Counted from the first letter of the stretch, positions 15,019-23,149 are shown. The stretch is 44,727 nucleotides of DNA from Bacillota bacterium (GCA_023414875.1 JAEZMV010000011.1:1-44727), one strand, 5' to 3'. A program made the numbers and translations. Notes: generated from the sequence alone by a model not told the origin.

Positions 15019-16683
15019 ATGAAAACTAATGTTAAGGTAGAAATTAACGGTAAGACATATGAATATCCAGAGAATACGACACTGATGGAGATCAGCAAAG
15101 ATTTTCAAAACGAATATCCCAATCAGATTATATTAGCTTTCGTAAATAATAAATTAAGAGAGCTGTTTAAGCGTGTAACCGATCATAGTATAATTCGTTT
15201 TGTAACAACCGCTGAGGATGCCGGTCATAAAACCTATATGAGGGGAATGATTTTGGTAATGCTGAAGGCGTTGTATGCGGAGTTTGGCTCGGAGAATGTT
15301 AACAAGGTCTCCGTCGAATATACCATAAGTAACGGCTTGTATTGCGATTATGAAGGAAAGCTTCCTCTGACGAAAGAACGTATTAGCTCGATTAAGAGCA
15401 GGATGCAGGATATTGTTGAAAGGGATATTCCTTTTTATAAGCGCAGTATTGGTACGGATGATGCAATCGAGCTTTTTCGTAAATATCGGATGTTTGATAA
15501 AGAAAAACTGTTTCGATATCGTCGGGTATCGAAAGCAAACATCTATAATCTGGATGGCTTCGAGGATTATTATTATGGCTATATGCCGCCCAGTTCGGGA
15601 ATGCTTCAATATTTTGATCTGATTGATTATGATGACGGATTTTTATTACTGTTTCCAAACAAGAAAAATCCTACAGTAGTGGAGCCGTTCTTACCTCAGA
15701 TTAAGCTATATGAGACCCTAAAAGAATCAAATCAATGGGCTAAGATGTTAGATATACCGAATGTTGGAGCCTTAAATGATGTAATTGCTTCCGGTAAGAT
15801 CAATGATTTAATTCTGGTACAGGAAGCTTTACAGGAGAAAAAAATAAGTGATATCGCTGAGACGATCAAAAACGCGGGAGGAAAGAAGTTTATTATGATC
15901 GCAGGCCCTTCCTCCTCCGGAAAGACGACCTTCTCTTATCGCCTAAGCATACAGCTGAAGGCACATGGACTGAAACCACATCCGATTGCGGTGGATAATT
16001 ACTTTGTAGATCGAGAAAAGACTCCGAAGGATGAACAGGGTAATTTCAACTTTGAAAGCCTTTATGCGATTGATTTAGAGCAGTTTAACAAGGATATGAC
16101 TGATTTGTTGAATGGAAAAACAGTCGATATTCCTAATTTTAATTTTATATCCGGCAGGCGTGAATATAAGGGAAATTATTTAACTCTGGGCCCGGAAGAT
16201 ATCCTTGTAATCGAAGGAATTCATGGACTAAATGATGCGTTATCCTATTCCTTACCAAGAGAAAGTAAATTTAAGATTTATATCAGTGCACTAACCCAAT
16301 TAAACATCGATGAACATAACAGAATTCCCACTACGGACGGTCGTCTGATCCGCAGAATGGTCAGAGATGCAAGAACCAGAGGTGCATCAGCTCAGAGAAC
16401 GATTTCCATGTGGCCTTCGGTACGCAGGGGCGAGGATGAGAATATCTTCCCGTTCCAGGAGGATGCAGATGTAATGTTTAATTCAGCTTTAATTTATGAA
16501 TTAGCAGTTTTGAAGCAATATGCAGAGCCGATTTTGTTTGGGATAGACCGCAATTGTGAGGAGTATGTAGAAGCAAAGAGGTTGCTGAAATTCTTGGATT
16601 ATTTTATTGCTACTCCAAGTGAAGCAGTACCGCAGAATTCAATTCTGAAGGAATTTGTAGGGGGAAGCTGCTTTAAGGTGTGA
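15019..16683 (+). CDS. Nucleoside kinase with N-terminal TGS domain (uridine kinase-like)
   Basis: A 554-aa protein. The N-terminal ubiquitin-like TGS domain (about 1-65, VKVEINGKTYEYPENTTL) and a ThrRS-like second additional domain (about 66-230) precede a P-loop kinase. Walker A is GPSSSGKTT (296-304), followed by a uridine-kinase-like VDNYFVDREKTP, IPNFNFISGRR and VIEGIHGLND, and the lid RLIRRMVRDARTRG. Such fusions are annotated as nucleoside kinases in Firmicutes, but the physiological substrate is not certain. The TGS part suggests a link to nucleotide or tRNA sensing (inference). SD AAAGGAGAG 8 nt before ATG. A strong terminator follows at 16759-16802. Confidence 0.85.
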   Translation: MKTNVKVEINGKTYEYPENTTLMEISKDFQNEYPNQIILAFVNNKLRELFKRVTDHSIIRFVTTAEDAGHKTYMRGMILVMLKALYAEFGSENVNKVSVEYTISNGLYCDYEGKLPLTKERISSIKSRMQDIVERDIPFYKRSIGTDDAIELFRKYRMFDKEKLFRYRRVSKANIYNLDGFEDYYYGYMPPSSGMLQYFDLIDYDDGFLLLFPNKKNPTVVEPFLPQIKLYETLKESNQWAKMLDIPNVGALNDVIASGKINDLILVQEALQEKKISDIAETIKNAGGKKFIMIAGPSSSGKTTFSYRLSIQLKAHGLKPHPIAVDNYFVDREKTPKDEQGNFNFESLYAIDLEQFNKDMTDLLNGKTVDIPNFNFISGRREYKGNYLTLGPEDILVIEGIHGLNDALSYSLPRESKFKIYISALTQLNIDEHNRIPTTDGRLIRRMVRDARTRGASAQRTISMWPSVRRGEDENIFPFQEDADVMFNSALIYELAVLKQYAEPILFGIDRNCEEYVEAKRLLKFLDYFIATPSEAVPQNSILKEFVGGSCFKV

Positions 16684-16758
16684 TTAGCTGATGCGACTGT
16701 ATCATCGGTAGAGTTGTCACAGCAGATTAAGATTAAATATAATATAATGCTAATATAG

Positions 16759-16802
16759 GCAGATGAAATTACTCATTTAAAAGAATTTCGTCTGCTTTTT
16801 TT
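16759..16802 (+). terminator. Intrinsic terminator after the nucleoside kinase gene
   Basis: A 12-bp stem GCAGATGAAATT / AATTTCGTCTGC (one G-U pair), 13-nt loop, followed by seven T residues. Confidence 0.92.
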
Positions 16803-16973
16803 CTTCAATAGTAAGTCAGTATTAAATTATATCGCATAATGAACAATTATTGTAAAGAAACCGAAAATTATACATATTTATGTCAAAATCACCCTGCGGG
16901 TGATGTGCAAAGTGGAGGTTTTATGAAATAATATGGGTGATGAAACATTCAAACATATTATGGAGGATAGCGT

Positions 16974-18611
16974 ATGAGAAGAAGATCATTACTTTGTTTC
17001 ACCTTAATCGCACTGATGTGCATGTCTTTAATCCCATCCATGCCTAAGGAGGTAAAAGCAACAGCATCTACAGATCCATATATTCTTTATATGAGATTTG
17101 ACGGGGATTTAAAAGATAACTCAGGCAATTCACTGGATGGGAATTGTACCTATGGCAACATTACCTATAAGGAGGGAGTAAGAGGTCAATGTGCTGTGTT
17201 TGACGGTAAAAGTTATATTGAAATTCCGGATTCGGATCTGCTAGATCTAAAAGATAATTTTACAATTAGTTTTTGGGCTTACAAGGAAGATATGAATGAG
17301 CAGTATGTTCCCTATGTTGATAAAGAAGAAGATGAAGAATCCTATGCATCTCCTTATAAGGTATATGAACATTGGCATAATACCCCGGGAATTTATCTCC
17401 ACGATGGAGGACAGGGTTCAGAAATAGATCAATACTATTTAAGTGGCCCTGCAATGGATTTTCGCAAATGGTTCATGCTTTCTGTTACCTATGACGGAAA
17501 AGAGGTCAGAATATATCACAATGATAAGCTGGTTAAGAAGGAAAGCGTAACAGGAGTTCCTGCAGCAACCATTGGCAACCTTTATATTGGAATGCTGGAC
17601 GGAGAAGTGTTTTATAAAGGAAAAATGGACGAGTTGAAAATTATGAACACGACTGCTTCAGCCAGTGAAATTGCTAATTTTTATAAAAACGATCCGGGAA
17701 GTGTATTATCAAAACCAAAACTAATGGTTGGCTATTATAAGTTCAATAATGATTTTAAAGATTATTCAGGACAGGGTAATGATGCAGTAAAGATTACGGG
17801 GGAAGGCTCGACCAAATTCGTAGATGCAGTCTGTTCAAAGGGTGTTACCTTAACAAAGGGTAGTTATCTAGAGATTAAAGACAATGACAGCATTAATTTT
17901 GATGAGGAATTTTCGATCACCGGCTGGCTTCGTGAGACCAAAGAAGATGTTGCAATGCCTGTTTTATACAGATGCGGTGTGAGCAGCTCCTATGCTTCCA
18001 ATGATAGTGCTTATTCACTTACCGTATATGATGATCTATGGGATTTTGGCTATGTACCCTTTGGTTCTGACTATGCGCCTACCAGTTCCAGAGTAAACTT
18101 TGATAATAGTTTGAAGAATAAATGGTATCATTTTGGTATCACCTTCGACGGGGAACAAGTTTGTTTTTATAAGAACGGTGTATTGATCAAAAAGGAAGAA
18201 ATTGAGGATTCTGTAATAGCCCACGCTAGCGGAAACCTTATGATTGGTTCAAACGGAACTGACTTCTTTGAAGGTACCTTGGACAGCCTGTGTTTATATA
18301 ACTTCAAACTTACTGATAAGGAAGTAAAGATAGGTTCACAATTTGTAGATACTCTGCAAATAAGTACGGATAATCAAACTAAGATTAAATCGTTAAAAGC
18401 AAAGGCTACAGTACAGCTAAAGGTCACAAGAGATTATGTTGAAACGGATGATTTAAAAGATGTCTCCGCTGCGGTAACTTACAAATCCTCGAATACAAAG
18501 ATATTTACCGTAAATAAAGAAGGTAAAATTACCGCTGTAAAAAAAGGAACTGCAAAGCTAACGGTGACCCATGGTGGTATCAGTAAGACCTATACCGTTA
18601 CGGTGAAATAA
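16974..18611 (+). CDS. Secreted protein with two LamG/concanavalin-like domains and a C-terminal Big2 domain
   Basis: A 545-aa exported protein. The signal peptide is residues 1-31 (basic MRRRS, hydrophobic core, cleavage near VKA-TAS). Two jelly-roll LamG_3 domains occupy about 36-235 and 250-455. Each starts with YYMRFD/YYKFN-type 'DLKDNSGNSLDG' and contains GVRGQCAVFDGKSYIEI, FTISFWAY and MDELKI motifs. A bacterial Ig-like Big2 domain covers 465-545, with SSNTKIFTVNKEGKITAVKKGTAKLTV. There is no LPXTG or SLH anchor. It probably binds carbohydrate or other surface ligands outside the cell. GGAGGATAGCGT precedes the ATG. No enzymatic domain is seen. Confidence 0.88.
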   Translation: MRRRSLLCFTLIALMCMSLIPSMPKEVKATASTDPYILYMRFDGDLKDNSGNSLDGNCTYGNITYKEGVRGQCAVFDGKSYIEIPDSDLLDLKDNFTISFWAYKEDMNEQYVPYVDKEEDEESYASPYKVYEHWHNTPGIYLHDGGQGSEIDQYYLSGPAMDFRKWFMLSVTYDGKEVRIYHNDKLVKKESVTGVPAATIGNLYIGMLDGEVFYKGKMDELKIMNTTASASEIANFYKNDPGSVLSKPKLMVGYYKFNNDFKDYSGQGNDAVKITGEGSTKFVDAVCSKGVTLTKGSYLEIKDNDSINFDEEFSITGWLRETKEDVAMPVLYRCGVSSSYASNDSAYSLTVYDDLWDFGYVPFGSDYAPTSSRVNFDNSLKNKWYHFGITFDGEQVCFYKNGVLIKKEEIEDSVIAHASGNLMIGSNGTDFFEGTLDSLCLYNFKLTDKEVKIGSQFVDTLQISTDNQTKIKSLKAKATVQLKVTRDYVETDDLKDVSAAVTYKSSNTKIFTVNKEGKITAVKKGTAKLTVTHGGISKTYTVTVK

Positions 18612-18660
18612 GGTAAGATATTAAATTAGGTCATATCATATTATTATATAGGTGAAAAAG

Positions 18661-18705
18661 CTTCCTGTTTATTCGTGATTAATAGCGATAAGCAGGAAGT
18701 TTTTT
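18661..18705 (+). terminator. Intrinsic terminator after the LamG gene
   Basis: CTTCCTGTTTAT (18661-18672) pairs with ATAAGCAGGAAG (18688-18699) with one G-U pair, and six T residues follow. A further hairpin, ATGTAATAGA / TCTATTACAT (18706-18745), follows directly. Confidence 0.88.
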
Positions 18706-18762
18706 ATGTAATAGACGAAATTGCTCTGCAATTCCTCTATTACATAAAAAGCCTTCCAGGCA

Positions 18763-18840
18763 GGATGCGCACTCGCGCGTATTGTATTTGTTCGCTTGCG
18801 CTCACCGCGCTCGGCGCGAGAGTTTGCCAAGGCAAACTCT
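18763..18840. repeat. Dispersed repeat B2 (GC-rich, diverged long form)
   Basis: Begins GGATGCGCACTCGCGCG as in the B1 block at 6265, and ends GCGCGAGAGTTTGCCAAGGCAAACTCT, the same architecture as B1/B3 (GCG-rich stretch then a GAGT-TGC/GCA-ACTC hairpin). The middle (TTCGCTTGCGCTCACCGCGC) differs. It is far more GC-rich than the flanks. Confidence 0.55.
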
Positions 18841-18857
18841 ATGTTCTGTATAAAGCA

Positions 18858-18885
18858 TAAAAAAACACTCACAGAAGCGAGTGTT
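18858..18885 (-). terminator. Terminator of rnpB
   Basis: On the minus strand AACACTC pairs with GAGTGTT around an 8-nt loop and is followed by a run of T (A run at 18858-18865 on the plus strand). Confidence 0.85.
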
Positions 18886-18894
18886 AAAAAGGTT

Positions 18895-19281
18895 GTATGA
18901 GCAGCACGATAAGCCGGGTTCTGTCTTGAATGATCATCTATCTTGACCACATGTTACCATGTGGCTCAAGTATCCGCTTTCGCAAATACTACGCGACCAA
19001 CCCTAAAGCACGGCGGGCAACCGTATCGCTTTATGTTCGGTCTTGCTTCGGGTGGGGTTTACATCTGCCCCTCCTGTTACCAGAAGGGCGGTGGTCTCTT
19101 AAGCCACCTTTCCATCCTTACCGGCACTTGAAACCTGACAAGTCAAATTACAGTATGCTGGCGGTATATTTCTGTTGCACTAGCCTTGGAGTCGCCTCCA
19201 CCGGACGTTATCCGGCACCCTGCCCTATGAAGCCCGGACTTTCCTCACCTTATAAAGGCGCGATCATCTGTGCTACTCACA
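18895..19281 (-). ncRNA. rnpB: RNase P RNA, bacterial class
   Basis: Catalytic RNA of RNase P, which matures tRNA 5' ends. On the minus strand the 5' universal block GAGGAAAGTCCGGGCTTC (near 19246-19229), the GGTGCCGGATAAC-type region, the GTGCAACAGAAATATACCGC block (19177-19158) and the 3' ACAGAACCCGGCTTAT (18924-18909) are all present. P1 pairs GAGTAGCAC (19278-19270) with GTGCTGCTC (18907-18899). Length about 385 nt is normal. The start fits the promoter at 19288-19316, and a terminator follows at 18858-18885. The open frames on this stretch are not genes. Confidence 0.96.
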
Positions 19282-19287
19282 GGTTGT

Positions 19288-19316
19288 ATTCTATCATGCC
19301 ATAATAAAAATGTAAA
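19288..19316 (-). promoter_or_regulatory. Promoter of rnpB
   Basis: On the minus strand: TTTACA (19316-19311), 17-nt spacer, TAGAAT (19293-19288). It predicts a start at about 19281, which matches the folded 5' end of the RNA. Confidence 0.75.
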
Positions 19317-19350
19317 TGAGAGAATCGTGGAAAAGAGCATAAAGCAAAAA

Positions 19351-19648
19351 GTTACTGTTCACACTCAATGTCATTAAGTTAAGATAACTATGAAATAATT
19401 TACATAAAAAGTTACAGTTCAGCATATCTGTGTCTAAAGCATAAGACTAGAGGGAAATGCTTCCCATGGGGAGTATTTACATTCGTCGGTACTTAGGTTC
19501 TGTTTTTAGAACCTTATGTACAGCTACGTAATGCAATTAAGTGAGAACGGCTCATCCATGGGAACATTTCTCATCTAGTCTTATCTACAACTTGGATGGA
19601 TGAACTGTAACTTTTATTAACTTAATGACATTGTGTGTGAACAGTAAC
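19351..19648. repeat. Palindromic element A3: composite, one copy nested in another (298 bp)
   Basis: Outer termini: GTTACTGTTCACACTCAATG + TCATTAAGTTAA (19351-19382) pairs with its complement at 19617-19648 with one mismatch. Inside lies a second, complete palindrome bounded by AAAAGTTACAGTTCA (from 19407) and TGAACTGTAACTTTT (to 19615), about 205 bp, the same length as A2. Its core GGAGTATTTACATTCGTCGG + TACTTAGG aligns with the A2 core. No open frame. With rnpB's promoter this accounts for the gap 19282-19795. Confidence 0.88.
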
Positions 19649-19795
19649 AAGCATATAACCACGGATCATAAAGGATTAAGAAAAAAGTAAGGATTTTTCT
19701 GTTTTGTTATGATATGATAAAATTAATTTGTTTATCCTAGCTGCACCGAAGCTGCGGCATATATGTTAAGAAGTGAAATAAGGAGGGATCTGGTT

Positions 19796-20497
19796 ATGGA
19801 ACAAGTCCAAATATTGGTGGTAGATGACGATAAGGACATTGCGGATTTGGTCGAGATCCATTTAGTCAGTGAGGGCTATCATGTAAAAAAAGCGAATTCA
19901 GCAAGAGAAGGACTTCAGATTTTGGAAACCACGGACATTAAGCTAGTGATATTAGATATTATGATGCCGGGCATGGATGGACTTACGATGTGCAAAAAGA
20001 TACGGGAGACTAATACGGTACCGATTATCATGCTTAGCGCAAGGTCTGCGGATCTCGATAAAATAATCGGCTTGGGGACAGGTGCCGACGATTATGTCAT
20101 TAAACCGTTTAACCCTCTGGAATTAACAGCACGGGTAAAATCTCAGCTAAGGAGATATACGAAGTTCAATCCCAATTCCCATGATGACAGGCAGGACAAG
20201 GAAATCATCCTGGATCATCTTGTGATCAATAAGGAAAATCATAAAGTGAATGCTTACGGTAAGGATGTAAAGCTGACACCGATTGAATTTGATATTCTTT
20301 ATCTTCTCGCTAGTAATATAGGAAGAGTATTTTCTACGGATGATATCTTTGAACGAGTCTGGAATGAAAAAATGTACGAAGCAAATAATACGGTAATGGT
20401 ACATATCCGCCGCATCAGGGAAAAGATAGAGATGGATTCTCGCAATTCCCAAATCATAAAAACCGTATGGGGAGTGGGTTATAAAATTGAAGAATAA
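19796..20497 (+). CDS. OmpR/VanR-type response regulator
   Basis: A 233-aa two-domain regulator. The receiver has D10-D11-D12, phospho-acceptor D54 (LVILDIMMPGMDG), the switch segment MLSARS and K103 in YVIKPF. The C-terminal winged helix (about 135-232) ends KTVWGVGYKIEE. The sequence style is that of VanR-family regulators, but no vancomycin-resistance gene lies nearby, so the target is unknown. A frame starts at 19763, but GGAGGGATCTGGTT places the SD correctly for ATG 19796. It overlaps the kinase gene by 11 nt, so the two are one transcription unit. Confidence 0.9.
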   Translation: MEQVQILVVDDDKDIADLVEIHLVSEGYHVKKANSAREGLQILETTDIKLVILDIMMPGMDGLTMCKKIRETNTVPIIMLSARSADLDKIIGLGTGADDYVIKPFNPLELTARVKSQLRRYTKFNPNSHDDRQDKEIILDHLVINKENHKVNAYGKDVKLTPIEFDILYLLASNIGRVFSTDDIFERVWNEKMYEANNTVMVHIRRIREKIEMDSRNSQIIKTVWGVGYKIEE

Positions 20498-21569
20498 TAT
20501 ATTCAAAAGCTTTCGGTTTGAGATTGTACTATACAGCCTCTTAAGTCTGTTTTATACGCTATTATCTCTTGCGGTCATATATATCGGGGTATCTCTGATA
20601 CTGAAAGGACAAGGGAAGCAGCTTTCGGAAGTATCCACAATCATCTTATCCATGATTACCATCGTAATGGGCATTTTTCTGTTCATAACCTTTTTCCTTC
20701 TGCTAACCAAGAAGTTTATTAACTATATCAACAAGATTTCAGAGGGTATTAATCAGATTTCTCAGGGTAATCTTGATAACCGGATTAATATTAAAAATGA
20801 AGATGAATTTGCCTTCCTTGCTGATAAACTGAACCATATGACGGATGACATCAAAGAAATCATGGAAAATGAGCGAAGAATTGAGTATTCCAAGAACGAG
20901 CTAATCACCAGCGTCGCACACGATCTGCGTACACCGTTGACCTCTATCATCGGTTATCTGGATCTGGTATCCTCTAAGGAGCTTACTACGGAGACTCAGA
21001 TGAAGTATATCAGTATCGCTTATAATAAATCAAAACGACTTGAGAAGCTGATCGAGGACTTGTTTACCTATACCAAATTTAATTTTGGTGAAGTAAAGGG
21101 CGCCTATACAGAGGTTGACATGGTGAAACTGCTGAATCAGCTGATCGATGAATTTTATCCCAGCTTTGCGGAATATCACCTGGAATATGAGTTTGTCACC
21201 TCTAATGCCACGGCAATCATTAAAGCGGATGGCAATCTTCTAGCCAGAGCCTTTGCAAACTTAATCAGTAACGCTATCAAATACGGCAAGGATGGTAAGA
21301 ATATCCTAATTACTCTAAGTAAGAACGAAGCAGGCGTCATTATCACTGTTAAAAATTATGGGGATATCATACCTGCAGAGGATCTGGAGAGAATATTTCA
21401 ACGTTTTTTTAGGGTTGAAACCTCAAGATCCAGTGAAACAGGAGGAAGCGGACTTGGTCTGGCAATTGCGCAAAGTATCATTGTAATGCATGGCGGGAAC
21501 ATTTCTGCGAGGAGTGATTCTGAGGGGACGGTATTCACGGTAGAATTAAAGAACGAACCGGACATTTAA
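20487..21569 (+). CDS. VanS-like membrane sensor histidine kinase
   Basis: A 360-aa kinase, partner of the upstream regulator. Two N-terminal membrane helices (about 13-38 and 50-73) enclose only a short external loop, so it is probably an intramembrane- or envelope-stress-type sensor. A HAMP domain (about 75-127) follows, then the H-box SVAHDLRTPLTSIIGY (His145) and the catalytic ATPase domain with N-box NLISNAIKYG, a G1-like box and G2 GGSGLGLAIAQSI. The start is TTG overlapping the regulator's stop, with GGGGAG about 12 nt upstream. No start ATG is available at the N-terminus. Confidence 0.9.
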   Translation: MKNNIFKSFRFEIVLYSLLSLFYTLLSLAVIYIGVSLILKGQGKQLSEVSTIILSMITIVMGIFLFITFFLLLTKKFINYINKISEGINQISQGNLDNRINIKNEDEFAFLADKLNHMTDDIKEIMENERRIEYSKNELITSVAHDLRTPLTSIIGYLDLVSSKELTTETQMKYISIAYNKSKRLEKLIEDLFTYTKFNFGEVKGAYTEVDMVKLLNQLIDEFYPSFAEYHLEYEFVTSNATAIIKADGNLLARAFANLISNAIKYGKDGKNILITLSKNEAGVIITVKNYGDIIPAEDLERIFQRFFRVETSRSSETGGSGLGLAIAQSIIVMHGGNISARSDSEGTVFTVELKNEPDI

Positions 21570-21585
21570 AGAATAAAACAAATTG

Positions 21586-21659
21586 AGCCATCGGTAATCC
21601 ACAGAACAAGCTGTAGCCTTCCGTAGGCACGGATAGCACTTGCGGGATTATCGATGGCT
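21586..21659 (+). terminator. Long hairpin after the kinase gene
   Basis: AGCCATCGGTAATCC (21586-21600) pairs with GGATTATCGATGGCT (21645-21659), one G-U pair, around a 44-nt structured loop. No T tract; it could be an RNA 3' structure rather than an intrinsic terminator. Confidence 0.4.
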
Positions 21660-21828
21660 TCAACCTGTGAACTATGAAAATGGAAGAAGAAAAATATATA
21701 GTCATTATAACACAAATTCTAAATAAAGGTAGTCTTTTTTGTAAATTTAAAACATTGTTAATAAATTCAACTTCATAATTCAAACTTTTATCATGCAAAA
21801 TGAGTAATTTAAAAGGTGCTAACACTCT

Positions 21829-21869
21829 GTGAACGCGTTCTGTGCGAAGAGTCTGCTTTACATACTCTT
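21829..21869. repeat. Dispersed repeat B3 overlapping the 3' end of the AP2 gene
   Basis: A 41-nt copy of B1 (6320-6360) with about six substitutions: GTGAACGCGTTCTGTGCG then AAGAGTCTGCTTTACATACT. The TAA stop of the minus-strand AP2 gene (21858-21860) lies inside the repeat. Confidence 0.7.
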
Positions 21870-22760
21870 GATTCTGGTTTGAGCATATGTTAATAATCTT
21901 TTTGATATTCTTAATTTCTGAAAAATAGCTGCATAAGCTATCTCATCAACCCCCTCAACAAAATTCTGAGGGAAATTCTTTGTCATACCGTGGTTCTTCA
22001 GGATCAGAGCTGCTTTATTGTAAGCAATTGCGGCATCTGTCTCCGAAGGATAACATCCGATCTGAAAATCCCCGTTAATATGTATCTTGGCTAAATACTG
22101 AGGCTTTCCTTTGCGTAGCACCTTTGTTACTCCATGAAAACGATTTACAATCTCTATATTCTGATAACTAAAATCCTTGTCATCACCGTTGGAAAACAGA
22201 TAATCCCTGCCCTTTACCGCATAATTCTTGATACCATAACGGCTTAGGATATTAACCTGCATTCCGTAATCCGATACGAAGAGATGACCGCCCCGTTTTA
22301 TTATCTTGTGATGTGCATAATAAAACAAATCATCAGCATCAAACTTAAGACAGTTTTCGCGGTCTATATAGTATAAGAAGTATCTTTTTTTAAGATAGAT
22401 CGGATTCTTAAAGTAGATATGATTATCTCTGAAGTTAATCAGTACCACCCATTTATGAAAGCTTAGCGCACAGGAGCTGGGATACCCCTCAATCGCTATG
22501 GCGGAGTGTTCAGAGAGAACCTCAAGGGCAGTCCGGTAAGCCTGATTTGCATCAGCTTCCTTCGGAAAACTGCCTATGCTGATATGCTTTCCGCGATAAG
22601 TTACAGATGCCCTGTAATAAGCCTCGCCATTTTTTTTAGTGGCAGAATATACTCCGGGTAACATATGCGATGACCTCCGATGCATTCGCTCAATAATAAG
22701 CTGCAAGTTGTAAGGTAATTGATCCTCCTTAACTATATCAGAAGGCGTAATTAATCGCAA
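21858..22760 (-). CDS. AP2 / degenerate HNH / AP2 domain protein
   Basis: A 300-aa protein. Residues 36-82 and 207-254 are two bacterial AP2 DNA-binding domains: each has GVY/GVTK, then Y-A---Y-G--I-IGSFP/IGCYPSE, then A--AY--A. Between them, about 117-200, the pattern resembles the HNH module of AP2-HNH homing endonucleases (FDADDLFYYAHHKI ... GRDYLFSNGDDKDFSYQNIEI). The expected 'VDHINGD-LDNR--NL' reads RDYLFSNGDDKDFSYQNIEI, so the catalytic His is Tyr and the enzyme is probably dead. It likely binds DNA. The TTG at 22760 has a weak SD; an ATG at 22664 has GGAGG 9 nt upstream, but residues 9-32 look coding (LPYNLQLIIERMHRRS). The function is unknown. Confidence 0.65.
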   Translation of the reverse strand: MRLITPSDIVKEDQLPYNLQLIIERMHRRSSHMLPGVYSATKKNGEAYYRASVTYRGKHISIGSFPKEADANQAYRTALEVLSEHSAIAIEGYPSSCALSFHKWVVLINFRDNHIYFKNPIYLKKRYFLYYIDRENCLKFDADDLFYYAHHKIIKRGGHLFVSDYGMQVNILSRYGIKNYAVKGRDYLFSNGDDKDFSYQNIEIVNRFHGVTKVLRKGKPQYLAKIHINGDFQIGCYPSETDAAIAYNKAALILKNHGMTKNFPQNFVEGVDEIAYAAIFQKLRISKRLLTYAQTRIKSM

Positions 22761-23047
22761 GATATTGCCTTGAGAAATGGGGCAATTGTTAACTAATTAT
22801 TAAGTTCCATTTTAGTAGAACAGCCTTATAATACAGTAAATATCGTACTAGAATAGTAGAATAAGCATAAAATGTAAGGTAGTCGCGTAAAATATTTAAT
22901 ATATAGTTAATAATTTGTTAAAATTATCTTGTATATTTTATACAGAAGTCAAGGGGTACATAGAATATTAAATTGTAACTAATTACCTTGTCTGTAAATA
23001 AGAGGAAATTATCTATCGTGGTATATAACGAAAATGCAGAAGTGTTA

Positions 23048-23077
23048 TTGACACATTTAATTTCCAATGGCTATAAT
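23048..23077 (+). promoter_or_regulatory. Sigma-A promoter of the cell-wall hydrolase gene
   Basis: TTGACA at 23048-23053, 18-nt spacer, TATAAT at 23072-23077. The remainder of the gap 22761-23047 is AT-rich; nothing else is recognised. Confidence 0.8.
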
Positions 23078-23149
23078 GCATGATGGTTATTGCCATAAGT
23101 ACCATAAAATGGAAACATGTTACAAAATATGAAGGAAAGAGGAAAGAGT

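Noticed and set aside
18930..19304. Open frames of 124 and 62 codons on the plus strand
   Set aside because: They lie on the complement of rnpB, whose conserved blocks and P1 pairing are clear; no SD is present.
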